Positions 19,733-27,895 of a stretch of DNA of 64,000 nt are shown here, in pieces. Positions within the stretch are counted from its first letter, which is position 1, and each line of letters begins with the position of its first letter. The notes beneath the pieces were generated by a model. That model saw only the letters and a program-made list of their open reading frames with translations. It made no database searches and was not told the origin of the DNA. This DNA comes from an uncultured Desulfobacteraceae bacterium (GTDB lineage Bacteria > Desulfobacterota > Desulfobacteria > Desulfobacterales > UBA5852): positions 110,570 through 174,569 of the forward strand of contig CAJXSL010000011.1 in NCBI GenBank assembly GCA_913060875.1, written 5' to 3'. The position numbers and the translations under genes are program-made.

Positions 19733-19876
19733 AGTGTTCGTCCAGAGATGGTAGATTTTGGTTTCGAGCAAGGTCTGGGCGATTTTGAAACCGCAGGAAT
19801 AGTGGACTATTTCGAGGATTTCAAAAGAGCGAAAACGCCGCTCGGGGCCAAAAGATGCCATTTATGGATGGACACT
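19733..19876. mobile_element. MITE-like element, copy 3, between znuA and znuC
   Basis: Element of 144 bp with ends AGTGTTCGTCCAGAGATGG and ATTTATGGATGGACACT. Its interior matches copy 1 (GATTTTGGTTTCGAGCAAGG, GGAATAG-GGACTATTTCGAGGATT, AACGCCGCTCGGGGCC). The last bases contribute to the TAG stop of znuA, suggesting insertion at the gene end. It may add an intercistronic hairpin. Confidence 0.7.
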
Positions 19877-20855
19877 ATTTAAGGGCCGCCTCGAACTTAC
19901 CGGCAACCACGCGCATGTTCTCCAGCCAGTTCAAAGCCAAAGGATCGGCAGCCACAACCTGACCGCCGATTTCCCGGGCAACGAGCTTGGCCCGTTTGGT
20001 TGAAAACTGGGGCTGGACAAAAATAACCTTGATTCCTTCTGAGCGGGCCGCGGCGATCAACGCCTGAAGCTGGGCCGGTTTGGGATTTTTACCCTCGATC
20101 TCGATGGGCACCTGCACCAGGCCGTAGTCCCGTGCAAAATAGCCCCAGGCCGGGTGAAATACCATGAATTGAAGATCCTCCTTGCCGGCAAAAATCTTTT
20201 TCAGATCGGCGTCCAATTGATCGATTCGCGCTGCAAAATCTCTGAAGTTGCTCTCATAGACATTCCGATGCCCGGGGTCGGCCTCCTTGAGCGCATTCAA
20301 AATGGCGCGGGCCTGAATCTTTACAAGCTGCGGCGACAGCCAGATATGAGGATCGAGACCGGCATGTTCATGGTGATCTTTATCATGTCCGGCATCCCCA
20401 TGGTGCTGGCGCTTTTCATGGTCATGGTGACCCTCGGCGTGGTGCCCGCTCTCTTGGGATTCACCTTCGTCATGGTGTTCGGTATCTTCCCTATCATGAT
20501 GGTGGGCTGCCATCGCGCGTTTTTCGATGCCGTGATCCGTGTGAACGACCTCCATTGCGGGATTGGCGGCCGCTATTTTTTCCAGCCAGACGTTTTCGAA
20601 CGGAACGCCGACCGCAAAATAAAGCCGGGCTTCGGACAGGGCCGCCATCTGGCGTGGCTTGGGTTCATAGGTGGCCGGACTGGCGCCGGGTTGGACCATC
20701 AACTGGACGTCCACCCGATTGCCGCCAATTTGTTGCACAAAAAATTTCTGGGGCTGGATGCTCACGAATACCGGCAGGGGTTTATCGGCCTGAGCATGTG
20801 TATTCCCCGTCAAGCAGATGAAAAGTAAAGAAATAGTATAAGCCAGATGTTTCAT
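19875..20855 (-). CDS. znuA: Zinc ABC transporter substrate-binding protein
   Basis: Periplasmic cluster-9 metal-binding protein of 326 aa. ATG at 20855 follows GGAGGT and yields a signal peptide (MKHLAYTISLLFICLTG, cleavage near THAQA). The fold shows VFVSIQPQKFFVQQIGG and the metal-site regions. A loop of about 60 residues with more than 20 histidines, mixed with Asp/Glu, precedes AGLDPHIWLSP; such His-rich loops mark zinc-specific binding proteins. It delivers zinc to ZnuBC. A 19-bp palindrome lies about 50 nt upstream. Confidence 0.93.
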   Translation of the reverse strand: MKHLAYTISLLFICLTGNTHAQADKPLPVFVSIQPQKFFVQQIGGNRVDVQLMVQPGASPATYEPKPRQMAALSEARLYFAVGVPFENVWLEKIAAANPAMEVVHTDHGIEKRAMAAHHHDREDTEHHDEGESQESGHHAEGHHDHEKRQHHGDAGHDKDHHEHAGLDPHIWLSPQLVKIQARAILNALKEADPGHRNVYESNFRDFAARIDQLDADLKKIFAGKEDLQFMVFHPAWGYFARDYGLVQVPIEIEGKNPKPAQLQALIAAARSEGIKVIFVQPQFSTKRAKLVAREIGGQVVAADPLALNWLENMRVVAGKFEAALK

Positions 20856-20905
20856 AAAGCACCTCCAGACAATTTGGTGGCTCCCTAAAAATACCACGAC
20901 GGGAA

Positions 20906-20924
20906 CATGCAAATTTATTGCATG
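20906..20924. promoter_or_regulatory. Candidate Zur operator upstream of znuA
   Basis: Perfect inverted repeat CATGCAA-ATTTA-TTGCATG (7-bp arms, 5-nt centre) 51 nt before the znuA start. Position and symmetry fit a Fur-family dimer site controlling the zinc uptake operon. Binding by the Zur encoded at 17502 is inferred. Confidence 0.6.
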
Positions 20925-21018
20925 GAATAATCGATTTCAAGGGCATGTTTCAGAAAAATACGGTTATCGTGCCGTGATTGCCGGCCCTTTGTGCAGGGCA
21001 GGAGGCCGGAAACGAGTG

Positions 21019-23001
21019 CTATGACACCGGATCCAAAATTTGCCGAATCTTCTGGGAGACATCGGCGATACTGAAGGGTTTTTGAATAAATCCATTGCAT
21101 CCCCGGCTCATAATTTCGGCCGCCTGGCCTTCGATGGCATAACCGCTGGACAAGAGAATGGGCATGGCCGGATATTTTTGACGAATTTGGTCGAAAACTT
21201 TGCCGCCGTCCATGTGGGGCATGATCAGGTCAAGAATCACCAGGTCGATTGCGTCTCCCCGCGCCGAGACCATTTCGATGGCCTGGGGACCGCCTTCGGC
21301 CACCAGAACCTGGTAGCCCAATTTCCTGAGCATGGCCTGGCCCACCTGGATAATCATTTCTTCGTCATCCACCAGGAGAACGGTTTCCGATCCTTTGACG
21401 ATGCGCGTCGGGGCGTCCGGTCCGTGGTTCACGTCCTTTTTCGATACCGGCAGAAAAATGGTGAAGGTACTGCCACGACCGACTTCGCTGGAAACCGTAA
21501 TGAATCCGTTGTGATTCTTGATGATGCCGTAGGCCGACGCCAATCCCAAGCCGGTGCCCCATTCTTTGTCTTTGGTGGTAAAAAAAGGATCGAAAATCCG
21601 TTGGCGGGTCATTTCATCCATGCCGATGCCGGTATCCCTGGCCGCAATCCGCACATAATGACCCGGAGGGACTTCATGAGGTTGGCAAGAGGCCTCGTCC
21701 AAAATGACAATGCGGGTTTCTATGGAAAGTTCACCGCCACCCGCCATTGCCTGGGCGGCGTTGACGTAGATATTGAGAAGCACCTGTTCGATCTGAGACC
21801 GGTCGACCTCGGCAACCACCGGTCCCGGCGCCATCTTCAGGCCGATCTGGATCTCCTTGCGCGTGCGGCCGAACATGGTGACACTCTCAGTTACCAGTGC
21901 ATTCAAATCGATTGGTTTGGGTTCGTATTTGCCGCCGCGGGCGATACCCAGCAATTGCTTGGTCAACCCGGTCGCACTGCGGATGTGATCTTCGATGGCC
22001 TTGATATGCTCCTGATGAGGGTCGTCCGTTGCCAGATCCACCCCCATCAGTGAGGCTCGCCCCTGCATGCCCAAGAGGAGATTGTTGAAATCGTGGGCGA
22101 TACCGCCCGCCAGCGTGCCGATGGCCTCCATTTTCTGGACCTGGATAATCTGTTTTTGAAGCTTGACCCTGTCGGTGACGTCCCGCACGAATTCGACCAC
22201 CCCCGTAATTTCATCTTTCTCCTGGTCTTTGAGGGGATAACTGAAAACCTCGAGCCATTCCGCCGAGGAGCCCGGCAGCCCCGGAACAAGATTCGACTCG
22301 GTCTTCCCGCTGGCAAATGCCCTTCGCGTCGGGCAGGGATCGCAGGCGGTGTCGTTACCATGATAGGCCTTGAAACATTTCTGTCCCACCAGCGGGCCGC
22401 TTTCTTTGTACCACTCCCGCATGACCGCGTTGGTGTGCACGATGGTGTACTCGCGATCCAGAACGCTCATACCGTCCTGAATGCTCTCGATGACATTTTC
22501 CAGAAAGTGCTTGTTGGCTCTGAGCTCCTCCCGGGCCTGCATGCTATCGGTAATATCTTCCCCGGTGCAGACGACGTAGACAACATCACTATTTTCATCC
22601 AATCTGGGGGTTTTGGTGAACCTGAACAGTCTTTTTTCACCGTCCGCCCGTTGCATCCATTCCTCGGTGACGATCTGCTTCTTCTCCCTGAAAATACGCA
22701 GGTTGCCCTGCTCGCAGACGATGGCCTCTTCGGTCGAAAGCATATCATAAAGGTTTTTGTACGCCAGATCGCGTTTGTGGGCGCCGAAGAAATCGGCATG
22801 GGCTTTGTTGACCATTCCGTAAGTCGACGGGTCGGACAGATAAAAAACGTGGGTGTCGATGGTATCCAGCAGCAGCAAATGCTCATCGATTTTGGCACTT
22901 GCGTCGTGGGTCTCCCGCGCGCGTTCTAGTTCGGTATTCCGTTGGCGGAGCAATAGCAGTTCTTCAAGGAGTTCCTCCCGGCTCTTGTCGGCATCTTGCA
23001 T
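21019..23001 (-). CDS. Soluble PAS-PAS hybrid histidine kinase with receiver
   Basis: Cytoplasmic kinase of 660 aa without membrane segments: N-terminal coiled coil, PAS 1 (about 40-150), PAS 2 (about 165-285) with the cysteine cluster [16 protein letters not shown], DHp domain with [14 protein letters not shown], ATPase domain ([32 protein letters not shown]) and a C-terminal receiver ([24 protein letters not shown]). The Cys-rich PAS may bind a cofactor or respond to redox. GGAGGAG precedes the ATG. No partner gene is adjacent; it faces the znu promoter region with its 3-prime end. Confidence 0.92.
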   Translation of the reverse strand: MQDADKSREELLEELLLLRQRNTELERARETHDASAKIDEHLLLLDTIDTHVFYLSDPSTYGMVNKAHADFFGAHKRDLAYKNLYDMLSTEEAIVCEQGNLRIFREKKQIVTEEWMQRADGEKRLFRFTKTPRLDENSDVVYVVCTGEDITDSMQAREELRANKHFLENVIESIQDGMSVLDREYTIVHTNAVMREWYKESGPLVGQKCFKAYHGNDTACDPCPTRRAFASGKTESNLVPGLPGSSAEWLEVFSYPLKDQEKDEITGVVEFVRDVTDRVKLQKQIIQVQKMEAIGTLAGGIAHDFNNLLLGMQGRASLMGVDLATDDPHQEHIKAIEDHIRSATGLTKQLLGIARGGKYEPKPIDLNALVTESVTMFGRTRKEIQIGLKMAPGPVVAEVDRSQIEQVLLNIYVNAAQAMAGGGELSIETRIVILDEASCQPHEVPPGHYVRIAARDTGIGMDEMTRQRIFDPFFTTKDKEWGTGLGLASAYGIIKNHNGFITVSSEVGRGSTFTIFLPVSKKDVNHGPDAPTRIVKGSETVLLVDDEEMIIQVGQAMLRKLGYQVLVAEGGPQAIEMVSARGDAIDLVILDLIMPHMDGGKVFDQIRQKYPAMPILLSSGYAIEGQAAEIMSRGCNGFIQKPFSIADVSQKIRQILDPVS

Positions 23002-23248
23002 TGCAGGCTCCTCCAGCGAATAAGGTCCGGTACCGTCTATAGTGGCCCCATGGGGCGGTTTGTAGGGCTGTGCATACCAACCGCAATCTCGTGTCGAGAG
23101 CTCCTGTCAAATTATCATTTAACATGAAATATATCAATAAAGTACAAATATTTATCCCACAAAGCCCTCAACAGCCTTCACGCCACCCCGCGCTGTTCGA
23201 AGACATAGAACCTATCCACATAAGGGTGATGGAAGGGCCCCTGAGGGC

Positions 23249-23716
23249 TTAATCTGTTTTGCGCAATCGTACTGCCAGTACTCTGCCGCCGTCTGCCGGC
23301 GCCTGGCCGCTCCAGCCTTCGCCGCCATAGCTGAAGCTGAAAACCCATCGCGAGGAAGTTGTGCGGGTCTTTCCGGCCCAGATCCAGTAACCCGAATTGC
23401 GCAGTAGAGGCGTAATATTGCTCACCCCGTCACCGATGCGGGAAAGCGCATCCAGCTCGCTTCGGCTCGGCATGCGCCACCCGCCCCCGAAGACGCCGAG
23501 TCCGGCCACCCAGTCCCGGGCCTCATCCCAGCTCACGCCCTGATCGCCCCCCGCATACCACTCGAGGCCCGATGAGGTGTCGTAGACGATACCCGTCGCA
23601 TACTTCACCAAGTTCCGATCCCGGGCAACGATTTCATCACTCAGGCAAGGTGTTGCCCTCAGCATCGCGGTCAGAGCAACCACGATCAGCAGCATTGAAA
23701 ATCGAACAGGCTTCAT
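23249..23716 (-). CDS. Exported DUF1566 (Lcl C-terminal-like) domain protein
   Basis: Protein of 155 aa with a signal peptide (FSMLLIVVALTAMLRAT, likely cut before DEIVARD) and one DUF1566 domain: GIVYDTSSGLEWYAG, WDEARDWVAGL, WRMPSRSELDALS, YWIWAGKT and RVLAVR. Such domains resemble C-type-lectin/FGE-like folds on exported proteins. Function is unknown. AGGAGT precedes the ATG. Monocistronic. Confidence 0.82.
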   Translation of the reverse strand: MKPVRFSMLLIVVALTAMLRATPCLSDEIVARDRNLVKYATGIVYDTSSGLEWYAGGDQGVSWDEARDWVAGLGVFGGGWRMPSRSELDALSRIGDGVSNITPLLRNSGYWIWAGKTRTTSSRWVFSFSYGGEGWSGQAPADGGRVLAVRLRKTD

Positions 23717-24000
23717 CGCAAGAGGACTCCTGATTTGGGGATGCGATTAGAATTGAATCTAACGGCTTACAATAGATATTGACCATCGCTGCCCGTGATT
23801 CAAGGACGGACCGACGGCAAAATGATCATTAAATACCAATGGTCGGAGGATCACGCGGGCGGCAACAATAACCTTGCCAGGATGTAGTTAATCAACTACA
23901 TCCTTCACTGATATCATCATTTTAGGGTCTTCTCCCGAATAGTTGGTGCAAATGAGCAATTGGGCCACAGGGTATTACCTCTCGGGCATCTCGGGATCAT

Positions 24001-24232
24001 AAGGGTTCCAGGCGTCAAGGGGTCAAGGATCCAAGTGAAATACTAAAAAATTACAAAGAATGGCAAGTGTGGCAAAAAGCATATGCGCTTTGTTTGCATC
24101 TATATAATGTATCGAAACGCTTTCCAAAATTTGCAGTGGAAATGGGGCCAATCGAGCGAATGCTGAAAGCTCTGATTAAATCTCCAGAGAACAAACCCTT
24201 GGCCACTTGAATCCTAGAACCCTTGGACCCTT
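24001..24232. mobile_element. IVP-type element with long imperfect terminal inverted repeats
   Basis: The left end AAGGGTTCCAGG...GATCCAAGTG is mirrored by the right end CACTTGAATCC-TAGAACCCTTGGACCCTT. The ends enclose a decayed four-helix-bundle reading frame. Elements with this plan (inverted ends around an S23/IVP gene) recur in related genomes, from general knowledge. The rest of the 23717-24285 gap shows an ATGTAGTTAATCAACTACAT palindrome near 23882 and no gene. Confidence 0.55.
24037..24210 (+). pseudogene. Truncated four-helix-bundle (23S rRNA IVP-like) protein remnant
   Basis: The open frame reads ILKNYKEWQVWQKAYALCLH, then LYNVSKRFPKF, matching the start of four-helix-bundle (S23/IVP) proteins (YKxLxVWQK...YxxTKxFPK). 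No start codon with a ribosome site is seen. The conserved GLTSQxRRAAxSIPxNIAEG part has decayed to MGPIERMLKALIKSPEN and the frame stops after KPLAT, so more than half of the normal protein is missing. It lies inside an inverted-repeat element. Confidence 0.6.
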
Positions 24233-24285
24233 TCTCCCAACAAATTGGGAGAAGAACCTCATTTTATATACTGCGAGGATCTCCG

Positions 24286-24876
24286 ATGCACCCCAAAACC
24301 CGCCCCACCGGCAAAAAAGATGTCATGAACGCCATTCTCATAGCAGCCACGGATCTGTTTGCCGAACGCGGTGTGGCCGGCGTGGCCGTCCGGGACATTG
24401 CCGCCCGGGCCGATGTAAATCACGGCCTTGTCCATCGGCACTTCGGCTCCAAGGAAAATCTGCGCCTGCAAGTGCAGAATCACTTGATGCAAAAAATCAA
24501 TGCGGACATCGGTGAACCGGACGACTACGCAGAGGCTTTCCTGCGGGGCGTGGCGGCCCTGCGCCGGAACGAGGCCTTCTGGAAAGTGTTGGCCCGGACT
24601 TTTCTGGACGGGCAGTTCGAAGGCGATGTGCAAAGCGCCTTTCCCTATCTCCGGAAGATGATCGCCCTTATTGCCGCCGCCCAGGCCGACGGCAGGTTCG
24701 ACAAATCCCTGGACCCGCGCCTCCTGGTGGCCGGGGGCACCGCCATGGTCCTGGGGCTGTTTGTTTTTGCCAACTACCTCCTGCCCGGCACCGGCCTGGA
24801 CGATCGACCCGCCGAGGAGACCCAGGATGCCATCCTGCAGGCCTTCATGGATATCCTGATTCAAGAAGCCAAATGA
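24286..24876 (+). CDS. TetR-family transcriptional regulator
   Basis: Repressor-type protein of 196 aa. The helix-turn-helix is clear: AATDLFAERGVAGVAVRDIA followed by GLVHRHFGSKENL. The C-terminal ligand domain is helical with no special signature. ATG at 24286 has GAGGAT six bases upstream; the track start lies 21 codons earlier. It precedes the alkylsulfatase gene by about 520 nt on the same strand, so it may control it, but no operator palindrome was identified with confidence. Confidence 0.9.
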   Translation: MHPKTRPTGKKDVMNAILIAATDLFAERGVAGVAVRDIAARADVNHGLVHRHFGSKENLRLQVQNHLMQKINADIGEPDDYAEAFLRGVAALRRNEAFWKVLARTFLDGQFEGDVQSAFPYLRKMIALIAAAQADGRFDKSLDPRLLVAGGTAMVLGLFVFANYLLPGTGLDDRPAEETQDAILQAFMDILIQEAK

Positions 24877-24880
24877 AGCT

Positions 24881-24902
24881 CCTCCCGCGCAGCGGGAGGT
24901 TT
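24881..24902 (+). terminator. Hairpin after the TetR gene
   Basis: CCTCCCGC-GCA-GCGGGAGG (8-bp perfect stem, 3-nt loop) 5 nt after the stop codon, followed by TTTC. It could end tetR transcription, and it also begins the structured repeat that continues to about 25290. Confidence 0.5.
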
Positions 24903-25290
24903 CAGGTAGCCCACTTGAGGGGGCTGTAACATGGTTTGAAGCCTTTGTTTTTGGTTTTCCCTTTGTCCCGCGCTGAGCATCGGCGGAGCGGACGGATTAA
25001 GGCGCGCGGACTGTCTGAGTCCCGCGGAAAGCGGGGCGAGTTTCCGCGTGCTCCGGCCGCACCGACGACGCGCAGGATTAAGCGGGACACGGGCGGTTGA
25101 AGCCTGTCACGCCGTTTTCATGCAAGGCGTGATTGCTTCCGTTTTCTTTCACGTGAAAGAAAATGAAGAGCCCATCTATAAAAAAAACTCCCGAATCGGT
25201 GGGACCTCTCCGGGTCATCCACAGGGGTGGAGGACTCAGAACAATACCAACTCAACCCAATGCCCCCTGGCATCCCGAACTTGACAAAGC
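24903..25290 (+). repeat. Structured dispersed repeat, copy upstream of the alkylsulfatase gene
   Basis: Shares ordered blocks with 27405-27630: TTGAGGGGGCTGTAACATGG, CGGACGGATTAAGGCGCGCG, CGAGTTTCCGCGTGCTCCGG and ACCTCTCCGGGTC followed by a CCAC/GGTGGAGG stem. GCGCGCGGA and TCCGCGTGC can pair. No protein is encoded. The stacked hairpins recall ends of IS200/IS605-type elements or an RNA, but no transposase or TnpB is present. Confidence 0.55.
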
Positions 25291-25401
25291 GTAGTCATTC
25301 GGTTACATCACCAAGCCATGTAGTCGATTGGCTACAAATACGATCCGGACTGTCCGAAAAAATTTAACTCGCCGACCACTCAAGCCCTGCGGAGGTCTGT
25401 C

Positions 25402-27378
25402 GTGAAACATCTCCATGCTTTACTGGTAATCGCCATGCTCACCGTCGTCGCGGCCTGCACACCGGAGCCTGGCGAGAATGCAGATGCCTCCGGTTTCAGT
25501 GCCCCATCGAAAATCACGCGTAAGGCCAATGAACGCGTGCGGGAGGAACTTCCCATAGACGACCCGGCCGATTTTAAGGAGGCCCGGCAGGGCCTGATTG
25601 CGGCGGCCCCACAGCTTCAGGTCAAGGATGCCGAGGGGGCTTTCCTATGGGACATGGAGCGCTTCGGCTTCATCGATGGAACGGCGCCGGCCAGCGTCAA
25701 CCCGAGCCTGTGGCGCCAGGCCAAGCTCAACAATATCCACGGCCTGTTCGAAGTCACAGAGGGCATCTACCAGCTGCGGGGATTCGATCTGGCCAACATG
25801 ACCCTCATCGCGGGTGAATCCGGATGGATTATCGTGGACCCGCTCACCACCCGGGAAACGGCCGCCGCGGCCCTCGCCTTTGCCGAGCAGCACCTGGAGC
25901 GCAAACCGATTGCGGCCATCATTTTCACCCACAGCCACATCGACCACTTCGGGGGGGCGCTGGGCGTTATTTCCGCCGCGGAGGCGATCGAACGCGCCAT
26001 ACCGGTCATTGCGCCCAAAGGCTTCATGGCCGAGGCCACCAGCGAGAATGTCATCGCCGGCATCGTCATGGGCCGCCGGGCCGCCTACCAGTTCGGCCGC
26101 CCCCTGCCGGCGTCGGAACGCGCCTACGTGGATACAGGGCTGGGCAAAGCGGTCCCTTTCGGCCAGTATGGCATCCTGGCACCAACCCGGACAGTCGACC
26201 ACACGCCCCAGGAAATGATGATCGACGGTGTGCGTTTCATTTTCCAGTATACACCCGAATCGGAAGCCCCGGCCGAGCTGACGTTTTATCTGCCCGATCA
26301 TAAAGCCTTCTGCGGCGCCGAGATCGTCTCGCGCAACATGCACAACCTCTATACCTTGCGTGGGGCCAAAGTGCGCGACGCCCTCAAATGGAGCCATTAT
26401 ATCGGTGAGGCCATGGACCTTTTCGGGGAAGCCGAAATATATTTCGCCTGCCACCACTGGCCCATCTGGGGTCGCCATAAAATTTTAAACTTCCTCGAAA
26501 AACAGCGGGATCTCTACAAATACATCCATGACCAGACCATGCGCCTGGCCAATGCCGGCTATACGCCCCGGGAAATTGCGGATCAGATCGTCCTGCCGGA
26601 AGCATTGGACCGCTTCTTCCCCAACCGCGGTTATTACGGAACCCTCAGCCACAACACCAAAGCGGTTTATCAAGGTTATCTGGGATGGTACGACGGCAAC
26701 CCCGCCAACCTCAATCCCCTGCCCCCGGCGGCCGCGGCCAAACGTTATGTGGACTACATGGACGGTGCGGATGCGATACTGGCCAAAGCCCGCCAATCCT
26801 TCGGTGAAGGCGATTACCGTTGGGTTGCGGAAGTCCTCAACCACCTGGTCTTTGCCGAGCCGGACAACCGGGAGGCCAAGGCGCTCCTGGCACGCACCTA
26901 CGATCAATTGGGCTACCAGGCCGAATCCGGCGTGTGGCGCAGTGAATATCTGACCGCGGCCTATGAACTCCGGCACGGGGTAATGGACCAGGGAGTGGAT
27001 CTGTCCAAAGCCTATGAATTGCTCAAACGCACGCCCCTGCCGCGCTTTTTCGACAGCATGGCCGTAAGGCTGGACGGCCCCGCGGCCGCCGGCAAAAAGC
27101 TGGCCCTCGATATTGTCTTTACGGATATCGGGGAAAGTTATCGGCTGGAATTGAAAAATGCGGTGCTGCACCACAAAGCGTCCATGCCGTCAGAGGATGC
27201 CGACGTCACCCTGGAAGTGACCCACGATCTGTTCGTGCGCATGCTCACCGGCCTGGCCGGCCTTAAAGAAACCATTTTCTCGGACGACCTGAAAATTTCC
27301 GGCAGCCGCCTGGACCTGTTGAATTTTCTCCGGCTACTGGATCGCCCCAAGGCCAATTTCAATATCGTCACGCCCTGA
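25402..27378 (+). CDS. Alkyl/aryl-sulfatase lipoprotein (SdsA/BDS1 family)
   Basis: Zinc metallo-beta-lactamase-fold sulfatase of 658 aa, starting at GTG with GGAGG upstream. It has a lipoprotein signal (lipobox VAAC, Cys19), placing it on the envelope. The metal motif is THSHIDHFGG (His177, His179, Asp181, His182), with further ligands in the AEIVSRNMHNLYTLRG and ACHHWPIWG regions. The alkylsulfatase dimerisation domain follows and the last 120 residues are the SCP2-like domain that binds the alkyl chain. It should hydrolyse primary alkyl sulfates such as dodecyl sulfate to alcohol plus sulfate. It is bracketed by two copies of a structured repeat. Confidence 0.92.
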   Translation: MKHLHALLVIAMLTVVAACTPEPGENADASGFSAPSKITRKANERVREELPIDDPADFKEARQGLIAAAPQLQVKDAEGAFLWDMERFGFIDGTAPASVNPSLWRQAKLNNIHGLFEVTEGIYQLRGFDLANMTLIAGESGWIIVDPLTTRETAAAALAFAEQHLERKPIAAIIFTHSHIDHFGGALGVISAAEAIERAIPVIAPKGFMAEATSENVIAGIVMGRRAAYQFGRPLPASERAYVDTGLGKAVPFGQYGILAPTRTVDHTPQEMMIDGVRFIFQYTPESEAPAELTFYLPDHKAFCGAEIVSRNMHNLYTLRGAKVRDALKWSHYIGEAMDLFGEAEIYFACHHWPIWGRHKILNFLEKQRDLYKYIHDQTMRLANAGYTPREIADQIVLPEALDRFFPNRGYYGTLSHNTKAVYQGYLGWYDGNPANLNPLPPAAAAKRYVDYMDGADAILAKARQSFGEGDYRWVAEVLNHLVFAEPDNREAKALLARTYDQLGYQAESGVWRSEYLTAAYELRHGVMDQGVDLSKAYELLKRTPLPRFFDSMAVRLDGPAAAGKKLALDIVFTDIGESYRLELKNAVLHHKASMPSEDADVTLEVTHDLFVRMLTGLAGLKETIFSDDLKISGSRLDLLNFLRLLDRPKANFNIVTP

Positions 27379-27404
27379 TGCCGGCCAGAGTGTGGCCGGC
27401 ATCA
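27376..27404 (+). terminator. Strong hairpin at the alkylsulfatase stop codon
   Basis: Perfect 12-bp stem TGATGCCGGCCA / TGGCCGGCATCA with loop GAGTG; its first bases are the TGA stop. No U-tract follows, so it may stabilise the mRNA end or terminate with a factor. Confidence 0.5.
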
Positions 27405-27630
27405 GGCAGCCCCCTTGAAGGGGGCTTAAAATGGTTTACAGCGGGGCGAACGGATTAAAGCGCGCGGACTCTGTTTACCCGCCGTAGCCAAGGCGAAGGC
27501 GGGTGAGTTTCCGCGTGCTCCGGCATCCCCCCGGGTCAGTCGAACCTCTCCGGGTCCGCCACCAGAGGTGGAGGGTTTAGATCAATAGTAACGATCCTGG
27601 CCCTGAGGGCCAGGGTTTCTCTAATAGACT
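27405..27630 (+). repeat. Structured dispersed repeat, copy downstream of the alkylsulfatase gene
   Basis: Blocks in the same order and orientation as 24903-25290: CCCCCTTGAAGGGGGCTTAA, CGAACGGATTAAAGCGCGCG, GAGTTTCCGCGTGCTCCGG and ACCTCTCCGGGTC with CCACC-AGA-GGTGG. It ends with CCTGGCCCTGAGGGCCAGG. The remaining 265 nt before the TPR gene show no gene. Confidence 0.55.
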
Positions 27631-27895
27631 AAAAAATTTTATCCCTCCCCTTGCAAAGCACTCCAGCGGTCCTATTCTGAACCTATCGTGCCAGATGGCA
27701 CCTCTGGTCAGGCCAGGCAATCCTATTGATATGAAATACGGTCACCGGCCCTTCTGCCCGCTTCTCGCCCCTCCGGCTCCAAGCCCCCCCCGACTCTGAC
27801 AGACTGCCATACAAGGCACCCTGGAACGCATGATTCGAAATGTAAAAGCATGCTTCCTCTTAAAGCATCGCAGTATGTCATGAGGAGGTACCACC

